Positions 63,063 through 64,000 of a DNA stretch of 64,000 bases are shown one piece after another. The notes under the pieces are model-generated. The model was not told the origin of the DNA. It did no database searches and was given only the letters and a program-made list of their open reading frames with translations. How positions within the stretch are numbered: position 1 is the stretch's first letter; each line of letters starts with the position of its first letter. A program made the position numbers and the translations under genes. Origin of the DNA: Meandrina meandrites (taxonomy: Eukaryota > Cnidaria > Anthozoa > Scleractinia > Meandrinidae); NCBI GenBank assembly GCA_963693305.1, contig OY855908.1, positions 39,726,305 to 39,790,304 of the forward strand, given 5' to 3'.

Positions 63063-64000
63063 GTGTATAGAGCACAGGGCATAGAGTACACTGTACCGTG
63101 TATAGTGCACAGAGTACTGTGTACCGTGTATGGTGTACAGTGCACAGAGTACAGTGTACCGTGTATAGTGAACAGAGTACAGTGTGCCGTGTATAGTGCA
63201 CAGAGTACAGTGTACCGTGTATAGTGCACAGTGCACAGAGTACAGTGTACCGTGTATAGTACACAGTGCACAGGGAACAGTGTACCGTGTATAGTGCACA
63301 GTGCACAGAGTACAGTGTACCGTGTTTAGTGCACAGGGCATAGAGTACAGTGTACCGTGTATAGTGCACAGAGTACAGTGTACCGTGTATAGTGCACAGA
63401 GTACAGTGTACCGTGTATAGTGCACAGAGTAGAGTGTACCGTGTATAGCGCACAGTGCACAGAGTACAGTGTACCGTGCATAGTGCACAGTGCAGAGAGT
63501 ACAGTGTACAGTGTATAGTGCACAAAGTACAGTGTACCGTGTATAGTGCAAAGAGTACAGTGTACAGTGTATAGTGCACAGAGTACAGTGTACCGTGTAT
63601 AGTGGACAGTGCACAGAGTACAGTGTACCGTGTATAGAGCACAGTGCATTGAGTCCAGTGTACCGTGTATAGTGCACAGTGCACAGAGTACAGTGTACCG
63701 TGTATAGTGCACAGTGCACAGAGTACAGTGTACCGTGTATAGTACACAGTGCACAGGGAACAGTGTACCGTGTATAGTGCACAGTGCACAGAGTACAGTG
63801 TACCGTGTTTAGTGCACAGGGCATAGAGTACAGTGTACCGTGTATAGTGCACAGAGTACAGTGTACCGTGTATAGTGCACAGAGTACAGTGTACCGTGTA
63901 TAGTGCACAGAGTAGAGTGTACCGTGTATAGCGCACAGTGCACAGAGTACAGTGTACCGTGCATAGTGCACAGTGCAGAGAGTACAGTGTACAGTGTATA
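63060..64000 (+). repeat. 483-bp tandem duplication at the right window edge
   Basis: CAGGGAACAGTG at 63,271 and 63,754 and TATAGCGCACAG at about 63,443 and 63,926 are each 483 bp apart (69 heptamers). The second copy is cut by the window end. Confidence 0.8.

Larger units (their letters stand above)
44905..64000 (+). repeat. Sat7: direct orientation, right segment
   Basis: The same heptamer-based satellite continues for 19 kb and runs off the window. Landmark blocks recur in a conserved order. L1 is followed by GAGTAGAGTG, CACTGAGTCCAG, AGCGCACAGAG with GAGTACTGTG and TATGGTGTACAG, then GTACACAGTGCACAGGG, TTTAGTGCACAGGGCATAG, a 26-bp unit, CAGCACACAG, CCACGTATAG, CCGTGGATAG, CAGGGTACTG, CCATGTATAG, CCGTTTATAG and L2. 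Not every block is present in each cycle. The longest stop-free minus-strand frame here spans about 60,160-63,936 and is not regarded as a gene. Confidence 0.97.

Noticed and set aside
60160..63936. 1,258-codon minus-strand ORF rich in Cys, Tyr, His and Thr
   Set aside because: All three frames of this strand are free of stops, unit lengths of 28 and 35 bp shift the frame freely, and variation shows no codon periodicity. It is a composition artefact.
36393..64000. Possible CRISPR array (short regular repeats of 28-42 bp)
   Set aside because: The units are contiguous, with no unique spacers between them, no leader and no cas genes. It is a simple satellite.
1..64000. Telomeric repeats, rRNA or tRNA genes
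   Set aside because: No TTAGGG/TTTAGGG-type runs occur on either strand, and all sequence outside the 421-bp insert is accounted for by the two satellites.

Overview
This 64 kb window is almost entirely satellite DNA. I see no protein-coding, rRNA or tRNA gene that I can support. Two unrelated satellite families abut directly, and one roughly 420-bp non-satellite element interrupts the second. Megabase-style arrays with higher-order structure point to a eukaryotic heterochromatic region (centromeric, pericentromeric or subtelomeric). The inserted element looks like a family I associate from memory with corals and sea anemones; that taxonomic hint is weak and unchecked.

Layout. Positions 1-33,294 hold a 152-bp satellite (Sat152): 219 head-to-tail monomers whose start phase never slips. 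Two monomer classes, X (68 copies) and Y (about 151), alternate irregularly. They build dimers, trimers, tetramers and a recurring 7-monomer, 1,064-bp higher-order unit of order XYYY-XYY. Positions 33,295-36,392 are a diverged edge of about 20 monomers with small indels and a third class, Z, which shares diagnostic bases with both X and Y. At about 36,393 the sequence passes without spacer into Sat7, a satellite of 28-, 35- and 42-bp units that differ by whole 7-bp steps. It runs to the end of the window.

Within Sat7, about 43,396-44,904 runs in the opposite orientation. This segment is an inverted copy of about 40,358-41,542, bounded by perfect 18-bp and 17-bp inverted repeats. The 421-bp element (43,863-44,283) has C3G7-type inverted ends and sits inside the inverted copy only. 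Sat7 also carries landmark variant blocks. L1 is an AT-rich block seen 15 times whose internal 11-bp subrepeat rises from one to three copies from left to right. L2 is a TTAGAAAAC block seen 8 times. Both reveal a long higher-order repeat of about 1.7-2.8 kb.

The long open frames across both satellites are artefacts. In Sat152 the 152-bp period is not a multiple of 3, so similar frames are open in every register. In Sat7 the minus strand of the unit simply contains no stop codon in any frame. Nothing here behaves as a gene system. The interest lies in satellite architecture, array-edge evolution, and a datable inversion-plus-insertion history.
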